Below the pieces are notes generated by a model. That model saw only the letters and a list, made by a program, of their open reading frames with translations. It searched no databases and was not told where the DNA came from. The translations under genes were made by a program, and so were the position numbers. This document shows, in pieces, positions 48,101 through 59,888 of a stretch of 64,000 bases of DNA. Source of the DNA: Lasiosphaeria ovina (taxonomy: Eukaryota > Ascomycota > Sordariomycetes > Sordariales > Lasiosphaeriaceae); NCBI GenBank assembly GCA_033439765.1, contig JAULSN010000001.1:8308001-8372000 (forward strand). Direction: 5' to 3'. The number at the start of each line of letters is the position of its first letter. The stretch's first letter is position 1.

Positions 48101-51076
48101 GGATTACTACTATACAACTAGTATTAATAGTAAAACTTATTAATCTTCTCGATAACTTCGTACTCTAGATCATTATAGCCTGCTCGTATAAGTACCTTAT
48201 ATAGGCGTTCTACCGCCGGGTGACCGAATCGTCGGTATAGTTGGCGTAGCTCTATTTCCGTAAGGTAAGACCATACGACAATACTCTCGGGATCGTTTAG
48301 TAGGAGCCAGGGATGGCCCCATTTCCGCATAATCGGGTAGCCCTTTCCTTAATGAACCAGGAGATTGAGGATATTGTTGAGGTATACGCCGTATTTATCC
48401 ATATTAGAGAAACATAATAGAAACGGGGTATTTACCGGGACGACTTGGAAGTCGATCAAGCCGAACGGGGTCTCTACGGATACCGTTCCGAGAGATACAC
48501 TCTCTGGGTTATTACCGAAGCGTACGCGGTGCTTTCCGGCCGTTGATATATCGATCTTAGTGCCCGGGATCTTCTTCTGTAGTGCCTTAACTTGGTTCTC
48601 ACCGGCTATTAATATACCGGCTACGCCTGTATCGGGTATAATGCCTTGGAAGATCTCTGAGTCATAGCGGCTTTTGAAGTAAAAGAGTGATGCGGGCTCT
48701 TCCGGGGGTTGCACAAACGGGTTGGCTTCTATTATCGCGTGCATCGTCGCCTGGTTATTGAGAAGGTCGGCTATCTTCGCGCCGTCAACTAGGCCGTATT
48801 CCGTAATAAAGCTCTCCATCTGGGGTATTGATACTTCTGTATTCTTCATAGCGACCTAAGCCTCAAATTCTTATTCTTCATCTAACTCGCTAGTATCGAT
48901 GCCTTCAAAGTCGATCAAGAATGAGGCGAAGTCTTCTCCTTCTCTACCTTATACCTGCATATAGCGTCGCTACTGGTTTTTCTTTGGTTAGCGTTTAGCG
49001 ATCGGGTGCTTCGTAGACTAATAGCCCTATTTTCCGTATATAAAGTACTTCTTGATCTTGTTATTAAATAGTCTGCGGGGGCCGTTATCACGTGGTCCAT
49101 CATATAATCCACCGCTCCAAGAGCTCGCTCGGGAGCCTCCTCTACCAGGCCGTCCGCCTTCATATCGTCGGTCAACCTAGTATTAGTAGGGACCTTCCGA
49201 TTCATCAGTATTATACTGTTGGAGGGAGGCTTTCTCAAAGCGCATATGTACGCCGATTACGTTCCTCAGTTCGGCAACAACGCTCTCGAATATAGAAGCC
49301 GGTTTCATCGATACCAGCTTGCATGCTTCAACACCCTAATATGCGTTAAGTAGCTATTCGGCCAGATCTTCATCTATTCGGTACATGCCTGCGGGCGTTC
49401 TACCTACGAGTCCTTTGAAGATCTTCTATAGCTTATTAACGAGGATATCGAAGCACTATGATAGATCCTTATCGGGGTTCTCTTTAATAATACGAGTAAA
49501 GGTCGTAGATCGCCACTCTTGGAGATATATCTAACGATCCTCTATAGAGTAGAAGAATACTCTGGTTCGGTTGATCATCTCGTCAAAGGTAAGGTTCTCC
49601 TATATCAACCGGTCGAAATAGAATTGTTTAGCTCTATCCTTAAGCATGACTAAGTACACCTTATAGTATAGCTATTATGGGATACCGATAATCTGGTAGT
49701 ACGCTCCGAAGATCTTGACTTTCGAGTCCAAAATATCGTAGCGTTCGCCTCCAAACTTATCTTCGTCGGTATATATCTTTACAAGGTCTATTAGCATTCG
49801 CGATAGCGGTAGTAGTACCGCGTTACTCAGGTATGGAGGTGTCTCGAGGGTTTCGTCTTCATTAGTTAGGTCCACCCGGGGTACGCTCGATCGTTCTGAG
49901 AAAGGGGGAGGTATCGAGCCTTCCGTATTCTTAATATTCTTCACTACTAGGGTAAAGGCTCTCTCGGTAACGCCCTTATTAGTTCCTTTATTGGATAAAG
50001 TATTATAGAATAACTGGAACTTGTCTCTACGGTTCCTACTATACCGCTCTGCCTCCTCTTCAGGCCATTTAGGAGCTTCTTTATACTAAGCTAGTATAGC
50101 GAGCTACTATAATACTAGTCCATCGTTATATATATATATACCGTAGTCGTTAAGGAACTATTTGAGGGTGGTACGGAGGGTCTTATCGAGGGCTTTAAAG
50201 TGGTTCTCTTTCTATTTAATAAAGTCTATTCTGAATATTACGAATAGGGCCTCATCTCGTAGTTCGAAGCTCTCGTATACTTCAATACAGTCGACCAGGT
50301 AAGTGTTAAGTCTCTTAGGCGTGAGCTGGTCCTCGTCTTCGGGGTCGAAGTCTTGGCCCTACTAGTCGGGGTCGATAATAGTAGCGATACGGCTGTTCGC
50401 GCGTAGAGCCGTTATCGTGGTCTTTATCGAGGGATATAGATAGCTGATTAGGGTCAAGCCTTTCTTTCTAGCTGATCGGATCCTTCGCGAGGGGTTGGTT
50501 GCGTAATGGACGCAGGTAGCCAAGTAGGGCGTAAGGCCTTTCTTTCGACTACCCTTGAGGTCTTCGTCTCGGTTATCCTGTACGTTAAAGAGTCTCTCTC
50601 GCGCTCGTAGTCCTGCGTTCAATTGAGCTTTCTACGTATTCAGTACTCTCTCGAATACAGTCCTTCGTGCCGCTTCCTATCCAGCGATCGTAGGGACCAC
50701 GATTACTACCGCTATCGGACTCCTTACTATTCTACGGTTAACCTAGTCGGTCAACTACTAATTAGTATTAGAATGACAAGGTCATTCATAATAGTTACTA
50801 TAGTAACCGTTACGAAAGGTAGGGGTTGGGAGATTAGTAGTATGTTCATTTATCTCTATTCTATTCTATTCACTAGGGTTATAGGGTGCTTGGTGTTTTT
50901 GGGGGAGTGGGCTGTCCATAGGGTGGATGGTCCGTGCACACTAAGGTCACGTGCTAGGGCAGGTGACCCGTGTGTCCGGGCCAGGCCCACTATTCTTCCT
51001 AACTGACCAATTAGGGCTATGCGGCCCGCCGAGCCGCCTCAGCCTCCGTAACTCTGATTGATCGGTTATTCCTATA
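45123..51076 (-). mobile_element. Copia element 3, full length, moderately RIP-mutated, TSD AAGAG
   Basis: This 5954-bp element has two 311-bp LTRs (45123-45433, 50766-51076) and identical flanks AAGAG (45118-45122, 51077-51081). It has the same organisation as element 1 but many more TpG to TpA and CpA to TpA changes, also in LTR ends (TATTAGAAT and CCTATA instead of TGTTGGAAT and CCTACA). RNase H (about 45,463-46,070) is the best-kept part. The gag N-terminal half belongs to the subtype also found in element 2 (EDEPLETPPYLSNA region). Confidence 0.92.
45463..50622 (-). pseudogene. Copia element 3 gag-pol remnant
   Basis: Recognisable blocks on the minus strand: gag start MNAGLRARERLFNVQDN (50,622), the gag body (about 49,944-49,675), protease-like part (about 48,850-48,360), GAG-pre-integrase (about 48,230), integrase (47,900-47,300), RT (46,900-46,200, IQTNDTIGL instead of IQTDD, so an active-site Asp is also lost) and RNase H (46,071-45,463). 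Many TAG stops make it non-functional. Confidence 0.8.
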
Positions 51077-52878
51077 AAGAGGCTTTATTTAAGTGGTTAA
51101 TAATTATAAAGAGGTTATTATACTTATATTTATCCTTTAATAGAGACTTGAAGTTAACGACTAATCCGCTTTAGATTCTCTAGGGTAGTAGGATAAGGTA
51201 TAATAGGCTAGGAGTCTTATCTTATAGGACCTTAGTAGAGTTATATTTATAATTAACGACGAATCTATCTATATCGGTACTTAGACCCGCCTACTAGTAG
51301 AGTTCTTTTAATATTTTCCGTATCTTATTCCTTCTAGGGTAGGCTAAGGGGAGTCGGGAATATATTTCATTAATAATTTAAGTATATAGCTATATTACGT
51401 CTAGTACGACGAGTTTATTATTCTAGAGGAGGAGACTATTATAAGTTATCGATAGCTAGTTACCTTCCTAATCTTCGAGTACCTTTATATAATAGACCGA
51501 TAGGGAATCGTTAAATTTATTAATTTTAAGTAGTTCGTTAAGGAGTTCGTACCCCGAAGATAACGGTACTTCTAAGATTAAGGCTAGTAATAGCGTTACC
51601 TTTATTATCGATAAGTACTCCGTCGTCTTTACTAGTACGCCGTTATAATTCTTCTAAAATATCTAGACGGTATAATAGGCGTCCTATCGCTCCTTTTAAG
51701 TCTTTAGCTTATAAGAGCGTCGGGTTAGGGCGTTTATTATAGTATTTAACGCTCCTAGACGATAGAGTATTCGGAAATAAAAACTAGTAAGTTCTTCTAC
51801 CTAACTAGCCTACCTTATATTAAGCCGCTATTTAGTTATAAAGTACTTAAGTATATTATTATCCGAGAAGATAATAAATAGCTCTTCGTATTATAGGCCT
51901 ATTAGCTCGCTCCGCTAATATTAAAGAGATCGGATAATCGTTAGTAACTCCTTATTATAGATAAAATAGTTAAGTTCGGCCCCTTTTATTATTTTAAAAT
52001 AAAAGGCTATTAGGTATTACTCGTCTCCGTATTTCTAGCTTAAGACTCCGGTAATTACCCCTCCCGAGGAATCGGTTTTAACGCGGGTTTCCCGACTATA
52101 TTTAAAGTACTTTAGGACTAGTACCGATATTAGACGGGCTTTTAACTCGTCGAAGGCTAATTAATAATCGTCGCTTTATTTAAATACTTCCCCTTTCTTT
52201 ATTAGAGTTATTAATAGCTTTATAATCTAATTATAATTACGAATAAATCGGCGGTAGAAGTTATAGAATTTAAGGAAGGATTATACTCCCCTTAAATCGT
52301 TCGGCTCCGGCTAGTCTTATATAATATCCGTTTTAGAGGGATTAACTAATACTCTATTAACTCTAATAATAAAGCTTAAGTACTTAGTCTCTCGTATATA
52401 GAATTCGTACTTATTAATATCGGCTTATAGGCCGGCTTCCTATAATCGTTATAAAATAAGTCGTATATAGCGGATATACTCTTCCTTAAAGTTTAAATAG
52501 ATTAAGATATTATCGAGGTAAGCGTTATAGAAGTCGTTAAGGTAACTTATTAAAGAGTTATTAATAAAACGTTAAAATATTATTAGATTATTAATAAGGC
52601 TAAAGGGTATAACCTTATAACTAAAGGTCCTATAATAAGTACGGAACGTTATTAATTACTTATCGTCTAGATATATATAGATTCTATAGAATATTTAGCA
52701 GATATCGATCTTTATAAAAATACGGGCCTTACTAATATAGCTAAGCGTCTTATTAATTAGAGATAAAGGTATTCGATCTTTTTCTATTAAGGCGTTTAGC
52801 TTATAATAATCTATATAGAAGTATAAGCTATTATTAGCCTTTCGGGCGAAGAGGATAAGAGCGGTATTACGAATCCCG
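51077..52878 (-). mobile_element. Second chromovirus, part 3 (integrase N-terminus, RNase H, RT), 5'-truncated
   Basis: This continues from 45122 after removal of Copia element 3. On the minus strand the order is RT (about 52,878-52,300), RNase H (52,200-51,750) and the integrase zinc region (about 51,350-51,080). The element ends abruptly inside the RT N-terminal block (IRNTALILFARK region), so the gag, protease and 5' LTR are missing here as well. Many TAG stops are present. Confidence 0.82.
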
Positions 52879-52951
52879 TCATATACTAGGCAGCCTGTAC
52901 GTGCGGGGAGGTCCGGTGCGGGACCCGCCCTGCTAATTAGCGTATGCCCGG
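52879..52951. other. GC-rich left flank of chromovirus 3
   Basis: A short GC-rich sequence ending GCTAATTAGCGTATGCCCGG. A close variant (GACTAATTAGGATATGCCCGG) lies just beyond the element on the other side at about 59063-59083, so the insertion took place in a local repeat. Confidence 0.5.
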
Positions 52952-53215
52952 TGTAAGAGAGGGCAGGTACGCCTGATTAAGGTGGTCATAATGTAGGCAA
53001 GAAGAAGGGCGAGCAATGAGTGGCATTGGTGTAAGACTTCAACCTGGCCCTCGCAAAGGAAGGTGGGCGAGGGCCGCTGCTTATATATATGCTCAGGGGC
53101 TCCGTTCCTTATGACGGCAGTAGCTGTGCTAACTGGTAGTGGTCTGGCCAGTTGGTGATAGGTGGTGGGCGTACATAAAGGTGTGCGCACGTGCTTGGGG
53201 TGCTCTTTCCTTATA
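52952..53215 (-). repeat. 3' LTR of chromovirus 3
   Basis: 264 bp, with more C-to-T changes than the partner at 58757-59020 (for example TTATA instead of TTACA at the end). Confidence 0.9.
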
Positions 53216-53295
53216 ACTATCCCCCCCCCCGTAGATCGACGTCCTCGTCGATCTTGAACCTTATCTGTTGTCCTCCCTCCAATAAGAGCAAAAGC

Positions 53296-53367
53296 GCCGC
53301 GGTAGTATAGTGGTTAATACCCTAGTATCTTTACTAGAGGTCGGGGGTTCGAATCCTCCTCGGGGCA
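53296..53367 (+). tRNA. tRNA-like sequence (possible tRNA pseudogene or SINE head) inside chromovirus 3
   Basis: It folds as a cloverleaf. The acceptor stem GCCGCGG/TCGGGGC has one G:G mismatch, followed by TA and a D stem GTAT/ATAC with loop AGTGGTTA. The anticodon stem CTAGT/ACTAG has a loop of only six bases (ATCTTT). There is a five-base variable loop, and a T stem GGGGG/CCTCC with loop TTCGAAT. The A box (TAGTATAGTGG) and B box (GGTTCGAATCC) are intact. The short anticodon loop makes the anticodon uncertain (CTT is the likeliest reading, Lys) and suggests a pseudogene or tRNA-derived element. It lies antisense to the retrotransposon genes, between chromodomain and polypurine tract. Confidence 0.5.
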
Positions 53368-53401
53368 TCTTAGTTTATGGGCACTGCCTTCGGGTCGTAC
53401 T

Positions 53402-53432
53402 AGTGGATTAATAACTTTTTAGTTATTCCACT
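53402..53432 (+). terminator. Hairpin with T5 loop downstream of the tRNA-like sequence
   Basis: AGTGGA pairs with TCCACT and ATAAC with GTTAT around a TTTTTA loop, with a three-base bulge. Five T on the + strand, 50 nt after the tRNA-like sequence, would suit RNA polymerase III termination; this is inference. Confidence 0.35.
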
Positions 53433-53454
53433 TCCTATGCCTTTGTTTTGCTTT

Positions 53455-56400
53455 TTTCTCGTATCGTTACAGTACCTTCTATACGTTGGCCAAGTGTTCC
53501 CTAGGTTCCCAGGTATTATATTCTACTAGCTAGCCTACCCATTTGACTAGGAACCTTTTTCGTTCTCCTTTATCCTTATATTCCACGATATCTTCTACTT
53601 ACTACTCCTCCTCTCCTTCTACTAGCTCTAGTAGTAGTAGTACCTTCTGGCCTTCGGCTACCGACCACTTTTCTAATAGGGAGACTGGGAAGATATTATG
53701 GAGCCGGGCGTACTTGGCTGGTAGTTCGACCCGGTATGCCTACGTGCCGATCCTTTCCGTAATCTTGACTAGGATGAACCTTAGTACTAGCTTCCTTCCT
53801 ACCTTGAATCGGAAATTCTATATAGAGAGTCCAACTATCTCTCCTACTTCGAATTCGATCCACTAGTATCGTACGTCGTAGTATTTCTTCTAGGAGTCTA
53901 CTACCTTCTGCTAGTAGTAGTACAACCTCTCCCTTAGGTATGCTAGCTTGCTCAGCCGCTCGTGAACCCCTTATACCTTCAGCTATATAGAGGGTACGTA
54001 ATACGCCATCCGAGGATTGTAGCCGTATAGGGCCTCGAACGGGCTCGCTCCGATAGTTACGTATACGCTATTATTATACGTAAACTCCGCTTCGTAGAAT
54101 AGTAGTGCCCACTGGGCCTCTTCGTCGGTAAAGTACCTTAAATAGTACTATAGGCTTTGGTATGTTCGTTCCGACTGGCTATCGGTCTACGGGTGGTAGG
54201 CTATTGAGAGCCTCTACTTGACTTGGCGAGCTTTAGAGAGCTCTATCTAGAAATTGCTAGTTAATAGGGAATCTCGGTCGGAGACTATACCTATTAGTAT
54301 ACCAAATCGGCATTCTATATACTCGTAGAGTAGCTGGGCTAACTCGGCTGCCGTAACCGTAGTAGTAGTTGGGATAAAGAGCGCGGTTTTCGTAAACCGG
54401 TCTATAACTACTAGGATAGTATCTACGATACGGTCCTTATACTAGTAAGGGGGTAGCTTCGTAATAAAATCTAGGCTAATCTCTTCGAAAGGTTAGGTAG
54501 GTAGCGGTAGGGAGCTGAGCTTCCCGTATAGCTTGTGCCTTAGTTATCGGTTACCGAGGCATACCTAGTACTATTTTATATAAGCTTATACTTCTACGTC
54601 TAGATTTTCCTAGTAGAATCTTCGCTTTAATAGGTCCACTATCTTATAGCTCCCAAAATGCCCGGCTCTGGGGTTATCGTAGTATAAGCGTATTAGCTCT
54701 CTTCGTACTGCTGGCGCTACTGGGATTACCAGCCTGCCTTTATATCGGAGGGCCCCCTTATTATTAACGCTATCGTTTCCTAGCCTACCCTAGAACCCAG
54801 TACCTACACGCCTTATATTATTATTCCCTAGTTTCCCTATAGGCCTAGTACCCGCGTTATTAACGCTATTATTTCCTGGTCTACCCTAGAATCTAGTACC
54901 CATACGCGTATTATTATTCCCTGGTTTCCCTATAGGCCTAGTACCCGCGTTTCTTTAATCCTCGAGCACCTCCTTAATACGGCTTCTATATTCGAGATCC
55001 CCTTTCTATAGGGCGATAATCGACCTATAGAATCTATACCTAGGATCCTATTCCTTAGCTACCTCACCGGCGCAAACCTCTGCCGCAACCGCGTAAGGAA
55101 TTAATAGGTCGGCACCCTAAGCGTCTGGCTTTAGTTACCCCTCGACCCTCTAATCTAACCGCCCCGGCGAGATCGTCTACTCTAGCGAGTCCGTAGTAGT
55201 TCTCCTAGTACGGCGTCCCAGCCCCTCCGTCGGGGTACTTCCGTCCCGCTAGTGGCTCCTTTCCCGGGGCTCCGCTTTATCAAACGCCACGCGTCCGGTG
55301 GCCCCGAGGGCAAAGCGCGTTATAGCCGAAACCCTAGCCACACCTTTAACTCGAGGATATTAAAGGGTCTATTCAACTCGTCTCGCCGCTCTACGGTACT
55401 TCCGGGAGCACGACTTCTTCTATACCCCGGCCTTAATCTAGGCCACGATTACCCTCACTACTACTAGCAACTCCCTAGCCAACTATAGCTTCTTCGTTAA
55501 GGTAGGTAATATATCGTCGTAGGCAATCTCTCCTGCTATATAGTCCGGTCTTCTTAAAAGGGGGTCGGCGGGGTTAGTAGCCCTAGGTCGATATTCGAGG
55601 TCGAAATCGAAAGGAGATAGGCGGTATACCCATTTAGCTAAGCGGCCCTTAAGGTCTCGGGCTGGGGCTACGATTACCCCTTTTAAGGCCTCGTAATCGG
55701 TAAGAACTACGAACCTCTAGTCGGTGCCGCCTAGGTAGTGGCCCTAGTACTCGAGGGACTCGATAATAGCGATAAGTTCCTTCTACCCGGTAGCCTACCG
55801 GAGCTCGGTATCGGTGAGCTTCCTTAACTAGTAGGCTATAGGGCGCTATTAAGAGTCGACTAGCTATAAGAGGATCCCGGAGATCGCCTTATTACTAGTA
55901 TCGGTCTCGACTCTAGTCTGGCGGGTTGGATCCTAGTAGGTAAGGAAACCTACTTGACTAAACGCTACTTTAAGGTAGTTGAAGGCGGCATCGGCCTCTA
56001 GTGGCCATCGGAAAGGGTTAGTGGCCTCTCCTTTTAGTAGTGCGGTAATGGGGGCTGTAATCCTAGAATACCCCTGGATAAACCGGCGGTAGAAGTTGGC
56101 GAATCCGAGGAAGACTTATATCTCTCGTATTAACTGGGGTACGGGCTATTCTTGGATTACCTTAACCCGCTCGAGGTCTATTGAGATACCTTAATGGTTA
56201 ATAATGAAGCCTAGGAACTCGACTTGGTCCTAGTAGAAGGAGCATTTTGACCGTTTAGCGAAGAGCTGGGCTTGTTCGAGACGGTCGAGTACCTCTAGGA
56301 TATAGCGGGTATGCTCCTTACGGGTGGTGGAGTAGATAAGGATATTATCGAGGTAGACGATACAAAATACATCTACTAGGCCGGCTAAGGCCCTATTAAT

Positions 56401-58712
56401 ATAGGCTTGGAAGGTGGCCGGCGCGTTAGTCAAGCCGAACGGTATAATAGTATATTCGAATTGGCCGTAGCGGGTCTTGAAGGCTGTCTTCTATTAATCG
56501 GTCTTACGGATCCGGATCCGGTGGTAAGTATCCTTAAGGTCGAGCTTAGTAAAGAACCGGGCACCTATAAGGCGGTCTATAAGGTCGCTAATAAGTAGTA
56601 GAGGGTACCGGTTCTTAATAGTGATCTTATTTAGGCCCCGGTAGTCGACGTATAAGCGTATAGTTCTATCCTTCTTAGGGACGAAAATAACTGGGGCTCC
56701 GGCAGGGCTACTACTTTCCACGATACGGCCGTTAGCGAGGTTCTCCTAGATATAGAGAGCTAGTTCGTCCAATTAGGCTTGACTAAGGGGATAAATATGG
56801 CCCTACGGCGGTATAGACCCCTTTATAAGATCGATATAGTGCTTGGCTCCTTCGAAGGTGTTGGGCTCCCGAGATGCTTATTCCGAGAAGACGGCTAAGC
56901 GGTATGCGAGCTCCGGGGGTAAAGGTTCTGGGTTTAGCTCCTACATCGGGCCGTCGAGGGTATCGATATAGTCCTCCTCGGGCCCGATAACCACGTTAGA
57001 GACTATAGCCGTAAAGGCGGGTACGCCGTTAAGGACGTCTCGGGCGAATTCCCCCGGTAGGATCTCCGAGTAACGGCCCTATTCGAAGGCGTTAAGGGTA
57101 GTATGAAGAACCACGCCCTCTAATCCCATACCCGGGTTCCCCCATAGTATTGGTAGGGCCCCCTTTGGCCGCTTAACCCCGTAGAAGAATTAAGATACGG
57201 TACGGGGGTTCCCGTATATATTAGTAAGTTGGAGAGTAAGGTGGAAAATGCCGTGGTTCTTAATCCGGCTACCGTTAGGGTTAATAAGCTGCGGTAGGTC
57301 GAGGCCTTCGGCCTCCGGGAGTATAGGGATATAATATACCCGGCAGAACCGGTGATCTACGTAATTAACTTGGGCCCCCGTATCGGCATCAATGACTACC
57401 GTTAGTAGTGCGGCCTTCTGGCTACGGCGCCAGGAGCGAGTGCTACCTTAGATGGTGAAGGTAGGGCCCGGCTTTACCCCCTCAAAGATGGCCTGGGTAG
57501 ATCGATCGGGGTCGTCGTCTACCGCCTCTCGTTTTCCGAGTCGTCTTCTGAGTCGGAGGGTTCCGGATATAGGTCACCGGGGTCCTCACCATTCTCCGTA
57601 CCGATATTCTGGATCCTGGTATCCGAGCCCGGTGGGGCCGTAGTGCGTAGGAGGGTACATTGGCGTTGCACGTGTCCTGGCTTGCTACAGTTATAGTACG
57701 TAATCGGCTCTCTAGTATGGAGAAGGGCCTATACGTTGGACCCGGTGACTGGTTGTACTGGGGTGGGAGGTGTATCCTTTGTTGGTAGATCCCGGAGTTC
57801 CCTTCGTTAGATCCGGGCTTTATCGTAGCGGGGCCCGGAGTAAGCTTCCTCCATAGTACGTAGTAGTTTCCGGGCTTTATCGAGGCTGGTGGGGGAGCCT
57901 ATCCGCTTTCGGTAGGTTTCTTTATCGTTGCCGTTCCGTAGGTAGGACCGGATTAACTAGATACGTTCGCACTATTCGGCATAGTCCTTTACTGAGGTAA
58001 CGTTAGGGACGGCCTCGGCGTATCGGCTATAGTAAAAACGGTCTAGTTTAATCCAATAGTCCCGTACTATAAAGGGGCTTTCGGTATCCATTCCGGGGAG
58101 TCGTCTAACTAGGGCGGCCTACTCTCTATAGAACTCCTGGGGTGATCTCCCGCGTTGGGTATAAACTAGCCAGTCTTTGTATGCCTGGACTTCTCCGGTC
58201 TTGCTGCCAAGGTAGTCCGAAGTGACGTAGTCCTTGAATTCCTGCTATACGATTCGTTCGAAGTCCCCGTCGTGGAGCTGCTTCTGGTAAGCCCGCTATT
58301 ATTGCTGCGTTTCCGGCTCTATCCAGGTACTGGCCTATTGGACTTGGAGCTATTGAGGTCGGTCTTGGCGTGTAGCGTTTCCTTGTTCCACGGCTTGTAG
58401 CCAGTCTTCCCTGTCCTGGAACGAGGCATTGACCCTCAGCTTGCTGACCGCGTAGGTAGGGGGGCGGTCGTCTTTCGGCCGGGATAGGCCTCCTTGAGGT
58501 CCTAGGTTAGCTAGAGTAGTTCCAAGGTTGCCTAGGCCGGTAGAAAAGTTAGTCATCGCCTGCAATATCAAGGCTTGGAACTACTGGGGATCCATGCTAG
58601 TAGAGGGCGTAGGAGAGCCCTATACGGGGTCGTTCAAATCCTCGAGGGTCGCTTGTTGGGTTGAACTGGCCTGAGGAGTGGCTCTCCCCTTTCCACGAGT
58701 GTTGCCTGCCAT
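53455..58712 (-). pseudogene. Chromovirus 3 gag-pol with C-terminal chromodomain, RIP-interrupted
   Basis: Starts MAGNTRGKGRA at 58712. Gag has repeated Leu/Gly-rich and DYWIKLDRFYY-type capsid sequence. The zinc knuckle (about 57,670-57,710) reads YNCSKPGHVQRQC with Tyr in place of the first Cys of CxxC. RT blocks are [13 protein letters not shown] (about 56,540) and VYLDNILIYS (about 56,350). The chromodomain has VEDIVEYKDKGERKRFLVKW. Several in-frame TAG codons lie in each domain, so no full polyprotein is made. It is still much better preserved than the older chromoviruses. Confidence 0.82.
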
Positions 58713-58756
58713 GGTGACCGGCTCGATCGTTACCGGTGGTAGGGAGGTTGAAGAAT

Positions 58757-59020
58757 TGTAAGAGAGGGCAGGTACGCCTGATCAAGGTGGTCACAATATA
58801 GGCAAGAAGAAGGGCGAGCAATGAGTGGCATTGGTGTAAGACTTCAACCTGGCCCTCGCAAAGGAAGGTGGGCGAGGGCCGCTGCTTATATACATGCTCA
58901 GGGGCTCCGTTCCTTGTGACGGCAGTAGCTGTGCCAACTGGCAGTGGTCTGGCCAGTTGGTGACAGGTGGTGGGCGCACACAAAGGTGTGCGCACGTGCT
59001 TAGGGTGCTCTTTCCTTACA
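58757..59020 (-). repeat. 5' LTR of chromovirus 3
   Basis: 264 bp, the less mutated of the pair. It is followed on the + strand by the CCCGG duplication. Confidence 0.9.
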
Positions 59021-59540
59021 CCCGGCGAGGAAAGCTTGGCTGGCGCCGGGCGCGTAGTTGCCCGACTAATTAGGATATGCCCGGTAGGAGGGTATTACTT
59101 AGCGCCGGGTAAGCGGTTGCCCGACCACCTAGTACTACTTAGTAATAAGTAATACCGATACGGTAGGCAAGTAAGAGCTAGGCTCTTATTAGCTACTAAA
59201 GATAGATATATACGATAACCGTAACCACGGTCTTAGATACAGCTTACTTAGTTCCTCAAGTAAGTAATATATATTCTCTATACTTATATACTTTGAGTAG
59301 TAAACCTAGTTTGACTATATTACCCGTATAATAGGAGCTTGCCCTTTGTTCATTCTTTATATCTTTTTCTCAGACCCCTAGTGCCTGTGTACGATATAAC
59401 CTTGACTCGTATAGTCGAGCGGTTTATAATAAGCGGCCTATAATATATTACTTATTTAGATAAAACCCTTTCTAAGGGTATTAGTAATATATTCCTAATA
59501 TACCTCTAGTTCCTCGAGAGATATCTTATATAGTATTATT
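59021..59540. other. Right flank of chromovirus 3: short GC repeats, then AT-rich sequence
   Basis: Between 59040 and 59135 a unit of the form GCGCCGGG...GGTTGCCCGAC is repeated twice, with TATGCCCGG between. The rest (59,160-59,540) is AT-rich, TpA-rich and shows no frame or recognised repeat. Confidence 0.4.
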
Positions 59541-59888
59541 TGTGACGGCTTGCCCGCCTCCGGAAGGTGCGGCGCACACCTGCCGTTTCCGACACCTGCC
59601 AAGTCGGGAAAATCTCGGCTGCGCCGCACCCCACTACGCCCCCGGCCCATAAAGAGAGCCCGGTCGCCCAATGTACCTCCAAGTCCCTCCAAATGTTACT
59701 CTTCTGCCCCCACCCTCTCTTTTTCGCCAAGCCCCAGCCAACGGCTCGGCCCCGACCAGACGCTCTTATTACTGCGAATTTCATCGTTCAGATACCAATG
59801 CGTATGCCATCAAAACCTCCGGCGCGCTACGGTTCGTGCTCTCCAGCCTAGTAACTTCTTCGCTAACTCCGTGAACGTACTCAGAATA
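59541..59888. other. GC-richer stretch, no supported gene
   Basis: Overlapping open frames occur in all three + frames and on the minus strand, none with a domain. An ATG in good context (accaATGCG) at 59801 is followed by only 17 codons before a stop. Possibly the damaged 5' part of the gene remnant further right. Confidence 0.35.

Larger units (their letters stand above)
52952..59020 (-). mobile_element. Full-length chromovirus 3 (Gypsy), lightly RIP-mutated, TSD CCCGG
   Basis: This 6069-bp element has two 264-bp LTRs (52952-53215, 58757-59020; ends TGTAAGAGAGGG...CTTTCCTTACA) and identical flanks CCCGG (52947-52951, 59021-59025). It reads on the minus strand: gag from ATG 58712, zinc knuckle, protease, RT (about 56,750-56,200), RNase H, integrase (about 55,000-53,900) and chromodomain (about 53,620-53,455). 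The polypurine tract (ten G then ATAG) lies next to the LTR at 53216-53231. It is a different family from the two older chromoviruses. Between pol and the polypurine tract it carries a tRNA-like sequence on the opposite strand. Confidence 0.92.

Noticed and set aside
31459..51076. A CRISPR-like array from the six spaced repeats of about 300 bp
   Set aside because: The repeats are paired Copia LTRs with TG/CA ends and target duplications; spacing and length do not fit a CRISPR array, and the genome is fungal.
53216..53231. The C-run at 53221-53230 as a sequencing artefact or promoter element
   Set aside because: On the element's own strand it is a G-rich polypurine tract directly next to the 3' LTR, which is where one is expected.
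58597..58995. A 132-codon minus-strand open frame across the 5' LTR boundary
   Set aside because: It runs from the LTR into the untranslated leader and gag in the wrong frame; the gag frame begins at 58712.
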